The notes: generated from the sequence alone by a model not told the origin. A DNA stretch of 64,000 nt from Pseudonocardia kunmingensis (GCF_006716445.1 NZ_VFPA01000006.1:372001-436000), one strand, 5' to 3'. Positions 55,463 through 64,000 are shown, numbered from the stretch's first letter. A program made the numbers and translations.

Positions 55463-56613
55463 TGCCGATCCCCGTTCCCGGCCACCACCCCGGCGCCGAC
55501 CGGGGTGGGCCCGTCGACCTGGCCGGCGCGCGGATCCTCGTGGTGCGCGCCGACAACATCGGCGACGTCGTCACGACGACCCCGGCGCTGCGCGCGCTGC
55601 GCACGGCGGCGCCGGACGCGCGGATCGACCTGCTCGCCTCCCCGGCTGGCACGGCCGTCGCGGCGATGATCCCCGAGCTCGACGGAGTGCTGACCGCGTC
55701 GCCGTCCTGGCAGCAGCTGCCCGCAGCCGCCGGGGCGGACGCCGCGGCCGAGCGCGAGCTGCTGGAGCGGATGGCGGCGGGGCGCTACGACGTGCTCCTG
55801 GTGCTGACGTCGTTCTCCCAGTCGCCGTGGCCGGTGGCGCACCTCGGGCTGCTCGCGGGCATCGGCACCCGGGTGGTGCACTCCCGCGAGTTCGGCGGTG
55901 CCGTCGCCACGCACTGGGTGACGCCCCCGCCCGACACCACGCACCAGGTCGACCGCGCCCTGCACCTGCTGGCCGCCGTCGGCGTGCCCGACCAGGGGCA
56001 CGAGACGGCGTTGCGCGTCCCCGGGGACGCCGCGGCCGCCGCCGCCGGGCTCGCCCCGCACGGGCCGTTCGCCGTCCTCGCCCCGGGCGCGTCGTGCGCG
56101 TCGCGGCGCTACCCCGCCGAGCGGTTCGGCGCCGCCGCCGCCCGGCTCGCGCGGGCCGGCCTGCCGGTGCGCGTGGCGGGCCCGGCGTCCGAGGCCGAGC
56201 TGGTCGCGCAGGTCGTGGCGGCCGCGGACGAGCCCGGTGTGACACCCGTTCCGGCGGTCCCGCTGCCGGTGTTCACGGCGCTGCTGGCCCGCGCGTCCGT
56301 CGCGGTCACCAACAACTCCGGCGGCATGCACCTCGCCGACGCCGTGCGCACGCCGGTCGCCGTCGCCTACGCCGGCACCGAGCGGACCGGCGACCTGGAA
56401 CCGCGCAGCGTGCCCAGCGCCCTGCTCGGCAGGTCGGTGCCGTGCTCGCCGTGCCGTCAGCTGCAGTGCCCCTTCCACCACGAGTGCCTCGACGTGCCGC
56501 CCGGCGAACTCGCCGCCGCGGCGCTCGCGCTCGCCGTCCCCGGGACCGTCCCCGGGACCCCGCTGACCGCAGAGGAGGACCGATGGACGCCGTTCGCCCC
56601 GTCGACCCCCTGA
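55462..56613 (+). CDS. Glycosyltransferase family 9 (heptosyltransferase-like), second
   Basis: A 383-residue GT9 protein; ATG 55462 or the GTG just before it at 55459. It has ARILVVRADNIGDVVTTTPALRAL, LAPGASCASRRYPAERFG and VTNNSGGMHLADAVRTPVAVAYAGTE. A Cys pattern CSPCRQLQCPFHHECL near the C-terminus is typical of some GT9 enzymes and may bind metal. The last 31 bp overlap the start of hldE (56583), implying strong translational linkage. Donor is probably ADP-heptose. Confidence 0.88.
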   Translation: MPIPVPGHHPGADRGGPVDLAGARILVVRADNIGDVVTTTPALRALRTAAPDARIDLLASPAGTAVAAMIPELDGVLTASPSWQQLPAAAGADAAAERELLERMAAGRYDVLLVLTSFSQSPWPVAHLGLLAGIGTRVVHSREFGGAVATHWVTPPPDTTHQVDRALHLLAAVGVPDQGHETALRVPGDAAAAAAGLAPHGPFAVLAPGASCASRRYPAERFGAAAARLARAGLPVRVAGPASEAELVAQVVAAADEPGVTPVPAVPLPVFTALLARASVAVTNNSGGMHLADAVRTPVAVAYAGTERTGDLEPRSVPSALLGRSVPCSPCRQLQCPFHHECLDVPPGELAAAALALAVPGTVPGTPLTAEEDRWTPFAPSTP

Positions 56614-58103
56614 TCGACCTCACCCCCGCCCGGGTCCCCGCCGCGCTGGCCGGCCGGATCACCGCGCGGGCACCGCGCGTCGCCGTCGTGGGTGACGCGC
56701 TGCTGGACGGCTGGCTGTCCGGCCCCGCCCGCCGTCTGGGCCGCGACGGGCCCGTCCCGGTCGTGGAGCTGTCCGAGACCCGCAGCGCCCCGGGCGGGGC
56801 CGGCAACGTCGCGGTCAACCTCGCCGCGCTCGGCGCGCGCGTCGAGCTGGTGTCGGTGCTCGGCGACGACGCCGACGCCGGCGTCCTGCGCGAGCTCCTG
56901 CAGACCGCAGGGGTGCACACGACCCCGTGCGTGGCCGAGGAGGACCGCGCCACGGCCGTCAAGCGGCGGCTGGTGTCGGCGGGCCAGCCGCTGGCCCGCT
57001 ACGACGCCGGTCCCGACCGCGCCCCGCGACCGGAGACCGTCACGGCGCTGGTCGCGGGGCTCGACGCCGTCCTGGACCGCGAGCCCGACGCCGTGCTCGT
57101 CGCCGACTACGGCCTCGGCGCCGTCGGTGGCGAGGTGCGCGCCGCGCTGGCCCGGCGGCGCGGGCAGATCCCGCTGCTCGTGGTCGACGCCCGTGCAGGC
57201 GACGGGTGGGGCGCGCTGGCCCCCGACGTCATCACCCCGAACGCTGCCGAGGCCGCCGCCCTGATCGGCGCGGCGGAACCGGTGGGGCCCGACCGGGCCG
57301 GCTGGGTGCTCGCCCACCGCGACGAGCTGGTGGCCGCGGCCGGCGGTGGCGACGTGCTCGTCACGCTGGACGTCGACGGCGCGGTGCGGTTGCCTGCCGA
57401 CCCGGACGCGCCGGCCGGGCGCACCACGGCGGTCCCGGGCCCGGACTCGCGGGCCTGCGGCGCGGGCGACACCTTCACCGCCGCCGCGACGGCGGCGCTG
57501 GCGTCGGGCATCGCGCCGGAGACGGCGCTGGTGCTCGCCCAGTGCGCCGCGGACGTCGTGGTCGCGCAGGAGGGCACGGCGGTGTGCTCGGCGGGCGCGC
57601 TCACCGCGCGGCTCGCCGCCCGCGACCGCGGTGGGCTGCTGGAGCACCGCGACCTGCTCGCGATCCTGGCCGAGCACCGCCGCACCGGGCACCGCATCGT
57701 GTTCACCAACGGCTGCTTCGACGTGCTGCACCGCGGCCACGTCGCCTACCTGCGCCAGGCGCGCGCGCTCGGTGACGTGCTCGTCGTCGCGCTCAACGAC
57801 GACGGCAGCGTCGCGCGGCTCAAGGGCCCCGAACGCCCGGTGAACCCGCTGGAGGACCGCGCGGGCGTGGTCGGCGCCATCGAGTGCGTCGACCTCGTCA
57901 CGGCGTTCTCCCAGGACACGCCGGTGGAGCTGATCGAGGCCGTGCGCCCCGACGTCTACACCAAGGGTGGCGACTACACCCCGCAGATGCTGCCCGAGAC
58001 GCCCACGGTCGAGCGCCTCGGCGGTGAGGTGCGGGTCCTGGACTACCTGTCCGACCACTCCACGACCGCGATCGTGGGCCGGATCCGGGCGGGCCGGTCG
58101 TGA
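56583..58103 (+). CDS. hldE: Bifunctional heptose-7-phosphate kinase / heptose-1-phosphate adenylyltransferase
   Basis: A 506-residue fusion matching HldE architecture. The N-terminal PfkB kinase (about 1-340) has VVGDALLDGWLSGPARRL, APGGAGNVAVNLAALG, RATAVKRRLVSAGQ and the catalytic CGAGDTFTAAATAAL. The C-terminal nucleotidyltransferase has the HxGH motif in FTNGCFDVLHRGHVAYL and YTKGGDYTPQMLPE near the end. It phosphorylates C-1 of heptose-7-phosphate and, after GmhB, adds AMP, giving ADP-heptose. All motifs are intact. Overlaps place it in the middle of the operon. Confidence 0.93.
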   Translation: MDAVRPVDPLIDLTPARVPAALAGRITARAPRVAVVGDALLDGWLSGPARRLGRDGPVPVVELSETRSAPGGAGNVAVNLAALGARVELVSVLGDDADAGVLRELLQTAGVHTTPCVAEEDRATAVKRRLVSAGQPLARYDAGPDRAPRPETVTALVAGLDAVLDREPDAVLVADYGLGAVGGEVRAALARRRGQIPLLVVDARAGDGWGALAPDVITPNAAEAAALIGAAEPVGPDRAGWVLAHRDELVAAAGGGDVLVTLDVDGAVRLPADPDAPAGRTTAVPGPDSRACGAGDTFTAAATAALASGIAPETALVLAQCAADVVVAQEGTAVCSAGALTARLAARDRGGLLEHRDLLAILAEHRRTGHRIVFTNGCFDVLHRGHVAYLRQARALGDVLVVALNDDGSVARLKGPERPVNPLEDRAGVVGAIECVDLVTAFSQDTPVELIEAVRPDVYTKGGDYTPQMLPETPTVERLGGEVRVLDYLSDHSTTAIVGRIRAGRS

Positions 58104-58936
58104 CCCGGCCCGCGAGGGGGCTCGACGTCCTCGTCCCGACCCGCGACCGCCCGGTCGAGCTGGCCGCCACACTGGCCGGTCTGGCGGCGCAGGAGCACCC
58201 GTTCGGCCTGGTCGTGAGCGACCAGTCGGACGGTCCGGCGTCCTACGACACGCCGCCCGCGCAGACGCTGCTGCGCGCCCTGCGCGCGTCCGGGCACCAG
58301 GTGCGGACCGTCCGGCACCGCCCGCGGCGCGGCCTCGCCGAGCACCGCGCGTCCCTGCTCACGCGCTCGTCGGCCCGCTACGTGCTGTTCCTCGACGACG
58401 ACGTGTGGCTGGAGCCCGGGGCCCTCGCCCGCCTGCACGAGGCGATCCAGGCACTGGGCTGCGGGCTCGTGGGCGCCGCCGTGCAGGGGCTGTCCTACCT
58501 CGACGACCACCGCCCGGGCGAGCTGGCGCCGTTCGAGCGCTGGACCGGGCCCGTCGAGCCGGAGCGGATCGAGCCCGGCACGCCCGCGTGGGAGCGCTGG
58601 ACGCTGCACAACGCGGCGAACCCGGTGCACCTGGCGGCTGCGCACCTGCGACCGGGGGAGCGGTGGATGGCCTACAAGATCGCCTGGGTCGGCGGGTGCG
58701 TGCTCTACGACCGGCGGGTGCTGGAGGACGTCGGCGGTTTCGACTTCTGGACCGACCTGCCGGAGGCGCACTGCGGGGAGGACGTCCTCGCCCAGCAGCG
58801 CGTGATGGCGGCCGCGGGAGGCGCGGGCATCCTGCCCTCGGGGGCCTACCACCTGGAGTCGCCGACGACCGTGCCCGACCGCACCGTGCAGGCCCGCGAC
58901 GTCGTCGACGGCGTCCTCGCCGGGAGCGCGTCGTGA
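58100..58936 (+). CDS. Glycosyltransferase family 2 protein
   Basis: A 278-residue GT-A enzyme. It opens LDVLVPTRDRPVELAATLAGL and has the nucleotide and metal site FLDDDVWLEPGAL, then AWVGGCVLYDRRVLEDVGGFDFW and HCGEDVLAQQRVM (the ED catalytic-site motif). It sits between two HldE-type genes with overlaps at each end, so it probably takes part in building the same glycan. The sugar donor is not predictable. Confidence 0.88.
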   Translation: MTRPARGLDVLVPTRDRPVELAATLAGLAAQEHPFGLVVSDQSDGPASYDTPPAQTLLRALRASGHQVRTVRHRPRRGLAEHRASLLTRSSARYVLFLDDDVWLEPGALARLHEAIQALGCGLVGAAVQGLSYLDDHRPGELAPFERWTGPVEPERIEPGTPAWERWTLHNAANPVHLAAAHLRPGERWMAYKIAWVGGCVLYDRRVLEDVGGFDFWTDLPEAHCGEDVLAQQRVMAAAGGAGILPSGAYHLESPTTVPDRTVQARDVVDGVLAGSAS

Positions 58937-60360
58937 GGCCCGGGCGCAACGGGCGGCGGGCGCGCCCGGTGGTCGTGATCGGCGACGCCCTGCTCGACGT
59001 CGACGTCGAGGGCAGCGTGGACCGGCTGTGCCCGGACGCGCCCGCGCCGGTGCTCGCCGTGCAGGGCGAGCAGGCCCGCCCCGGCGGCGCGGGCCTCGCG
59101 GCCGTGCTCGTCGCGGGCCGGGGCACGCCGGTGCGGCTGGTCACCGCCCTGGAGGACGACGAGCCGGGCCGGCGGCTGCGCGCGCTGCTGGACGGGTCGG
59201 TCGAGGTGTTCGCCGGGCCGTCCGCGGGCGGGACCGTCGTGAAGTGCCGGTGGCGCGCGGGCGGTCGCTCGATGCTGCGCACCGACCGCGGCCGCGGCGA
59301 GCCCGCCGCCGGTTTCGGTGCCGCCGTGGACCTGGACGCCGCGCTCGCGGGCGCCGGTGCGGTCCTCGTCTCGGACTACGGGCGCGGCGTGGCCGCCGAC
59401 CCGGACGTGCGCGCCGCGCTGGCCCGCGCCGTCGCGCGGCGGGTGCCGGTGGTGTGGGACCCGCACCCGCGCGGCCCGGAGCCGGTGCCCGGGGCGACCG
59501 TGGTCACCCCGAACCTCGCCGAGGCGCGCCAGGCCGCACCGGGTGGCGGGGACGGCTCCGGCGCTCCCGAGGCGCTGGCGCTCGCCGGCCGCCTGCTGGA
59601 CCGGTGGGAGGCCCGTGCCGTCGCCGTGACGATGGGCGGCGCGGGAGCGGTGGTCCGCCACCGCCACGGCGCCTGCTCGGCCGCGCCCGCCCCGTCCGTC
59701 GACGAGCAGGACCCGTGCGGCGCCGGTGACCACTTCGCCGGGGGCGTGGCCGCCGCGCTGGCGGGCGGCGCGACCGTCGACGAGGCGGTCGCCGAGGCCG
59801 TGCACGGCGCCGCGGGCTTCGTGGCCCGCGGTGGGGGCGCTGCGGTGCGGCGCGAGGGCGACCGGTGGGTCCAGCCCGTGTCCACCGACGTCCCGCCGCG
59901 GTCCGCGGTCTCCGGGCTGGAGGCGGCCGCGCGGGTTGCGGAACGCGTCCGCGACGGCGGGGGCACCGTCGTGGCCGCGGGCGGCTCGTTCGACGGGCTG
60001 CACACCGGCCACACCGCCACCCTGGAGGCGGCCCGCGCGCTGGGCGACTGCCTGCTGGTGCTGGTCAACTCCGACGCGTCGGTGCGCAGGCGCACGGGCC
60101 CGGACGGCCCGCTGGTGCCGCTCGAGGAGCGCCTGGCCGCCCTCGCCGCGCTGGACTGCGTCGACGCGGTGGCGGTGTTCGACGCCGACGACCCGCGCGG
60201 CCCGCTGGACGCCCTGCGCCCGGACCTGTGGGTGAAGGGCGGCGACCACGACCCGGCCGACCTGCCCGAGACACCCCTGGTGCGCTCGTGGGGCGGCGAG
60301 GTGGTGGCGGTGCCCTACCGCCCGTCCCGCACCCCGATGGCGGCCACCGCCCGGCAATGA
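58933..60360 (+). CDS. Second HldE-like kinase/nucleotidyltransferase fusion
   Basis: A 475-residue paralogue of hldE. The kinase half has VVVIGDALLDVDVEGSVDRL, PGGAGLAAVLVAGRG (differing from GGAGNVAVN of the first copy) and CGAGDHFAGGVAAAL with the general-base Asp kept. The transferase half has the HxGH site in AGGSFDGLHTGHTATL, VKGGDHDPADLPE at the end. Both catalytic motifs survive but the substrate-contact loops differ, so it may make a different activated sugar or be a specialised version. Its GTG overlaps the GT2 stop; the family G repeat array starts 86 bp after its stop. Confidence 0.88.
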   Translation: MRPGRNGRRARPVVVIGDALLDVDVEGSVDRLCPDAPAPVLAVQGEQARPGGAGLAAVLVAGRGTPVRLVTALEDDEPGRRLRALLDGSVEVFAGPSAGGTVVKCRWRAGGRSMLRTDRGRGEPAAGFGAAVDLDAALAGAGAVLVSDYGRGVAADPDVRAALARAVARRVPVVWDPHPRGPEPVPGATVVTPNLAEARQAAPGGGDGSGAPEALALAGRLLDRWEARAVAVTMGGAGAVVRHRHGACSAAPAPSVDEQDPCGAGDHFAGGVAAALAGGATVDEAVAEAVHGAAGFVARGGGAAVRREGDRWVQPVSTDVPPRSAVSGLEAAARVAERVRDGGGTVVAAGGSFDGLHTGHTATLEAARALGDCLLVLVNSDASVRRRTGPDGPLVPLEERLAALAALDCVDAVAVFDADDPRGPLDALRPDLWVKGGDHDPADLPETPLVRSWGGEVVAVPYRPSRTPMAATARQ

Positions 60361-60445
60361 GCCGGAGCGGCGGACGGAGAGGGTCCCGCCCCGCCGCCCC
60401 GACTGATCGGTCCGAGCCGCACGAGGCGGCTGACCAGCCACGCCC

Positions 60446-61095
60446 GTGATCGTCGTGAGACGCACCAGAGCGTCGTGGCGGCGACGTGGCGTGCGACTCG
60501 GATCGATCACCAACCGGTGATCGCGACGAGCCGTACGTGGGGGCGGTGGCGGCGTGTCTGGTGTGCGGCTCGGACGGATCTCCGACGGTGATCGCGGTGA
60601 GCCGCACGTGGCGGTGGTGGTTGCGACCCTCGTGTACGGCTCGGTCGGGTCTCCGGACCGTGATCGTGACGAGTCGCGCGTGGGGGTGGTGGCGCCGCTC
60701 GTGTGCGGCTCGGACCGATCTCGACCGGTGATCGTTGTGAGACGTGCGTGCGGGTGGTGAGCGCGATCGTGGTGTGCGGCTCGCGGGGTCCACCGGTCGG
60801 CGATCGAGGCGACTCGTGCGTGGCTGCGGTGGTCACCGCCGCGGTGTGCGGCTGGGAGTGATCACGGACGTGATCGTTGCGAGAAGTGCGTGAATGTGGC
60901 GCCGGCGACCCTCGTGGGCGAGTCGGACGGACCATGGCTGGCGGTCGTTGCGAGTCGTACGTGAGTGCGGTGATCGGGGCCGTGGTGTGCGGGCGGGAAC
61001 GATCAGTGCGTTGCCGGGCCGGGGTCGTGGTGTGCGGGTCGGAACGATCAGTGCTGGTCCGGCGGGGCCGTGGTGTGCGGGTCGGAAGGACCTTG
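60446..61095. repeat. Tandem array of ~71-bp palindromic units (family G)
   Basis: Eight full degenerate units start at 60446, 60517, 60588, 60660, 60728, 60800, 60870 and 60941, with spacings of 68-72 bp, followed by two shortened units from 61010 and 61055. Each begins with a GTGATCG-like sequence, has GAG-CCGTACGTG in the left part and GTGTGCGGCTCGGA near its right end, which is close to the reverse complement, so every unit can form one imperfect hairpin. The array fills the gap between two convergent genes. No conserved spacers exist, so it is not CRISPR. Confidence 0.85.
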
Positions 61096-61102
61096 GTCGT
61101 CG

Positions 61103-62101
61103 TCAACGGGCCTCGGGGGCGCGGGCCGGGGTGCGGCTGCGGGGGTGGTCGCGCAGGCGGGCGGCGGCGCGCAGGACGTCGCCGACGCCGACCGCGAGCA
61201 GGGCCGGGTCGGGGTCGTCGGCGAAGGGGTCGCCGCGGCGTACGTCGGCGTCGCCGAGCGTCACGTGCGGGCCGTCGGCGGGCGGCCCCCATTGCGCCGG
61301 GTCGACCGGCCCGAACAGCGTCACCGACGGGGTGCCGAACGCGGCGGCCAGGTGGGCCACGCCGGTGTCCCCGCTGACGACGAGCGCCGCGCCGGCCACG
61401 AGCGCGCAGAGCTGCGCCAGATCGGTCCGCCCGGCGAGGACCCGCGACTCGGCGAGCCCCGCGGCGCCCGCCACCGCAACGGCGAGGTCGCGCTCGTCGG
61501 CGCTCCCGGTGATCGCCACGGGGGTGAGGGGGCAGTTCAGCGCGGTGGCGACCTCGGCGAAGCGGCGGGCGGGCCAGCGCTTGGACCCGTAGCGGGCGCC
61601 CGGGTGCACGAGCACGGGGGTGCCGCAGCGCCGGGGTGGGAGCCCCGGGGGTGGGGGCAGCCGCAGGTCGCCCGGGTCGGCCGGGATCCCGTGCGCCGCG
61701 AGCATCGCGCACCAGCGCTCGCGCTCGTGCGGGTGCTTCTCGGCGACCTCGTCGAACTCGGGGCCGTCCCAGCCGGGCGCGCGGAAGCCGATGCGCCGCC
61801 GCGGGGACAGCGCGTCGAGGGCGTGGTGGCTCTGCGGGCCGCGGCCGTGCAGGTTCACCGCCACGTCCGGGGACGGGCGGTCCCAGGTGAGCGCGTCGGG
61901 GCCCGTGGTGGGCAGCAGCTCGTCGACGGCGCCGGTCAGCTCCACCAGCGGCGCGAGCGCGGGCGTGGTGGCCAGCACGATCCGGTGGTCGGGCAGCGCC
62001 CGCCGCAGCGCGCGCAGGGCGGGCACCGCCACCAGGAGGTCCCCGAGGTGCAGCGCGCGCAGCACCAGTGCCGTCGGTCGATCCCGCCCGTTCTCCCGCA
62101 C
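61103..62101 (-). CDS. Glycosyltransferase family 9 (heptosyltransferase-like), third
   Basis: A 332-residue GT9 protein. It opens TALVLRALHLGDLLVAVPALRAL and has NLHGRGPQSHHAL, LVHPGARYGSKRWPARRFA and VVSGDTGVAHLAAAFGTPSVTLFGPV, the consensus ADP-heptose motifs. It is encoded opposite to the main operon, its stop 8 bp from the family G array. Its start and that of the next GT9 gene are divergent with 41 bp between them. Confidence 0.88.
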   Translation of the reverse strand: MRENGRDRPTALVLRALHLGDLLVAVPALRALRRALPDHRIVLATTPALAPLVELTGAVDELLPTTGPDALTWDRPSPDVAVNLHGRGPQSHHALDALSPRRRIGFRAPGWDGPEFDEVAEKHPHERERWCAMLAAHGIPADPGDLRLPPPPGLPPRRCGTPVLVHPGARYGSKRWPARRFAEVATALNCPLTPVAITGSADERDLAVAVAGAAGLAESRVLAGRTDLAQLCALVAGAALVVSGDTGVAHLAAAFGTPSVTLFGPVDPAQWGPPADGPHVTLGDADVRRGDPFADDPDPALLAVGVGDVLRAAARLRDHPRSRTPARAPEAR

Positions 62102-62142
62102 CCGACGTGCGTACCCCGGCGCGCGCCGGGTAACCGGGCCGG

Positions 62143-63246
62143 GTGATCGACGGGCTGCCTGTTCGCCGCATCGTCGTGCTGCGCTGCAACGCGCTCGGCG
62201 ACTACCTCATGGCCACCCCCGCGCTCGCCGCGCTCCGCGCGCGGTTCCCGGGCGCCGAGCTGACGCTGCTCGGGGCCGCGTGGCACGAACGCTTCCTGAC
62301 CGGCAGGCCCGGTCCGGTGGACCGGGTCCGCGTGCTGCCCCGGGTCGACGGCCTCGACGGGCAGCCGTCCGACGCCCCGCCGGCGGACGCGCTGCCGGCG
62401 TTCCTCGCCCGCGAGCGGGAGCGGCGCTACGACCTGGCCGTCCAGCTGCACGGCGGAGGGGCGGCGTCCAACCCGCTGGTGGCGGCGCTGGGAGCGCGTC
62501 GCAGCGTCGGCTTGCGCGCCGAGGGGGCGCCGCCGCTGGACGCGGCCGTGCCCTACCGCTACTACCAGCCGGAGGCGGACCGCTTCCTCGAGGTGGTCCG
62601 GCTCGCCGGCGCGGACGGGCCGGCCGAGTACCCGCCCCTCGCGGTGCTGGACGCCGAGCGCGACGCGGCCGCGGCGCTCCTGCCGGGGGACGGGCCGTGG
62701 GTGGCGCTGCACGCCGGGGCCACCGACCCGCGCCGCCGCTGGCCCGCCGAGCGGTTCGCCGCCCTCGCCGACGCGCTGACGGCCGCGGGGGCGCGCCCCG
62801 TGCTGGTGGGCGCCGCGGACGAGGCGGAGGTGAGCGCCGCCGTCGTGGCCGCCGCCGATCCGATCACCGACCTGACCGGGCGCACCGACCTCGGCACGCT
62901 CGCCGCGGTGCTGGAGCGCTGCGCCGTGGTCGTCGCGAACGACTCCGGCCCGCTGCACCTCGCCCGCGCGGTGGGCAGCGCGACGGTCGGGCTGTTCTGG
63001 TGCGGCAACGCGATCAACGCCGCGCCCGCCACGCGCACCCGCCACCGTCCGCTGCTGAGCTGGACGCTGCGTTGCCCGGAGTGCGGGGTGGACTGCAGCA
63101 CCGCGGGCCACCCGCACCGCCCCGGTGACGGGTGCGCGCACCGCCCCTCGTTCCTCGACCAGATCCCGCTCGCCGAGGTGGTCGAGGAGGTGTCGGACCT
63201 GCTCGGCCGGGTACCTGCGGGCGTATGGATCCCCGCGCGTCGCTGA
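62143..63246 (+). CDS. Glycosyltransferase family 9 (heptosyltransferase-like), fourth
   Basis: A 367-residue GT9 protein. Visible are RRIVVLRCNALGDYLMATPALAAL, LHGGGAASNPLVAALGA, ALHAGATDPRRRWPAERFA and VVANDSGPLHLARAVGSATVGLFW. A C-terminal Cys/His cluster (CPECGVDC, then HPHRPGDGCAHR) may bind a metal. The GTG at 62143 is the start. The next gene overlaps its last 12 bp. Confidence 0.88.
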   Translation: MIDGLPVRRIVVLRCNALGDYLMATPALAALRARFPGAELTLLGAAWHERFLTGRPGPVDRVRVLPRVDGLDGQPSDAPPADALPAFLARERERRYDLAVQLHGGGAASNPLVAALGARRSVGLRAEGAPPLDAAVPYRYYQPEADRFLEVVRLAGADGPAEYPPLAVLDAERDAAAALLPGDGPWVALHAGATDPRRRWPAERFAALADALTAAGARPVLVGAADEAEVSAAVVAAADPITDLTGRTDLGTLAAVLERCAVVVANDSGPLHLARAVGSATVGLFWCGNAINAAPATRTRHRPLLSWTLRCPECGVDCSTAGHPHRPGDGCAHRPSFLDQIPLAEVVEEVSDLLGRVPAGVWIPARR

Positions 63247-64000
63247 CGTTCGTCGGCACGGCCACCACCGTGCTGCGGCTCGGTGCGTTCACCCTGCTCA
63301 CCGACCCGAACTTCGTCCGCAGGGGCGAGCGGGTGCACCTGGGCTACGGGCTGACCTCGAAGCGCCGGACCGACCCCGCGATGCGCATCGACGAGCTGCC
63401 CCGCCTCGACGCGGTGCTGCTCTCGCACCTGCACGGCGACCACTTCGACCGGGTGGCCCGGCGCGACCTGCCCCGCGAGCCCCCGGTCGTCACCACCCGC
63501 CACGCGGCGCGCCGCCTGCAGCACTGGGGCTTCGGCGGTGCGACGGGCCTGGCCACCTGGGAGGACTGGGAGGCCGAGCGCGGCGACGAACGCCTGCGGA
63601 TCACCTCGGTGCCCGGCCGGCACGGGCCCACCGGCGTCCACCGGCTGCTGCCGCCGGTGATGGGCGGCGTCCTGGACCTGGAACGCGGCGGCCAGCGCGT
63701 GCTGCGCGCCTACGTCACCGGCGACACCCTCGACGTGCCCGAGCTGCGCGCGATCCGCGAGCGGTTCCCCGGCATCGACGTGATGATCACCCACCTCGGC
63801 GGCACGAGGGTGCTCGGCGTGCTGGTGACCATGGACGGCCGGCAGGGCGCCGACCTCGTCGAGATGATCGGGCCCGCCGTCGTCGTGCCAGTTCACCACG
63901 ACGACTACGCGGTGTTCCGCAGCCCGCTGGAGGACTTCGTGGCCGAGCTGCGCCGCCGCGGGCAGGACGAGCGGTTGCGCCCGGTCGCCCGCGGCGACAC
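63235..64000 (+). CDS. MBL-fold metallo-hydrolase, partial (3' end outside window)
   Basis: ATG at 63235, inside the end of the preceding gene; the frame is open to the window edge (255 codons). It opens ASLTFVGTATTVLRLGAFTLLTDP, has the metal site VLLSHLHGDHFD (HxHxDH), and later VPGRHGPTG, AYVTGDTLD, VMITHLGGTRV and VPVHHDDYAVF. It resembles UlaG-like/RomA-like lactonase or phosphodiesterase proteins (the LLTDPNF segment). The overlap suggests it is translated with the heptosyltransferase, but its role is unknown. Confidence 0.85.

Noticed and set aside
60446..60516. tRNA-like or small-RNA gene in the 71-bp unit (GTGATCG and CGATCAC ends)
   Set aside because: The 7-bp ends pair like an acceptor stem, but the inside folds as one extended hairpin; there are no T- or anticodon-arm consensus bases.
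60446..61095. CRISPR array
   Set aside because: Units adjoin with no unique spacers, are degenerate throughout, and no cas genes are nearby.
60507..61102. Long open frame on the minus strand across the repeat array, with recurring peptides such as DRSDPHTT
   Set aside because: The periodic peptide is a by-product of the ~71-bp repeats in GC-rich DNA. Unit lengths vary (68-72 bp) so the frame shifts between units, and there is no ribosome site or known domain.

Overview
The window is very GC-rich, uses GTG starts freely, and is densely packed with start/stop overlaps. Its gene content (DUF3618 protein, actinobacterial holin-like protein, RsbW/RsbV/SpoIIE-type regulators, a conservon-like kinase core, CobF-type aerobic cobalamin genes) points to an actinomycete chromosome. 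Pseudonocardiaceae, possibly Pseudonocardia, is my best guess; this is an inference from gene content, with no marker gene present. I saw no rRNA, tRNA, insertion sequence, prophage or CRISPR array.

Layout. 0-8 kb: housekeeping and orphan genes (aldo/keto reductase end, YciO, a BNR-repeat/MoaD-like pair, a sensorless conservon-type kinase relic, a cysteine-desulfurase-like protein, an ECF sigma factor, a truncated alanine dehydrogenase, a lipid-kinase-like protein). 8-13.5 kb: cobalamin block, with cobF-cobK followed by a cobalamin riboswitch and a three-gene BtuFCD-type importer. 13.5-14.5 kb: noncoding DNA dominated by long inverted repeats, including a 579-bp fold-back element. 14.5-20 kb: methyltransferase, Y-family polymerase, secreted subtilase, membrane SGNH hydrolase. 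20-42.8 kb: a stress-signalling neighbourhood with two SpoIIE phosphatases (one fused to kinase and STAS modules), a soluble eight-HAMP hybrid histidine kinase with a coupled response regulator, CsbD, a baeRF/Rv2629-like protein, a three-gene envelope operon, a STAS protein, a BrkB protein and short-chain dehydrogenases. 42.8-44.5 kb: RecQ-like helicase.

44.6-63.2 kb carries an ADP-heptose and glycosyl-transfer island. GmhA, GmhB and HldE homologues with their key motifs give a complete route from sedoheptulose-7-phosphate to ADP-D-glycero-D-manno-heptose. A second HldE-like fusion, four GT9 (heptosyltransferase-type), one GT2 and two other glycosyltransferases accompany them. Nearly every junction is a 4-base start/stop overlap, so the set is probably made as one unit. 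The island is interrupted on the other strand by pfkB-surE and a metV-metF-fhs one-carbon cassette. The acceptor and product are unknown; Gram-positive actinomycetes have no LPS, so a cell-wall glycan, exopolysaccharide or small molecule is more likely.

The other striking feature is the intergenic DNA. Several families of 48-75 bp near-perfect palindromes sit at gene 3' ends. One family (three copies) and another (two copies) recur in the window, and a third forms a tandem array of about eight 71-bp hairpin units between two convergent heptose genes, with two more units ahead of the cobalamin riboswitch.
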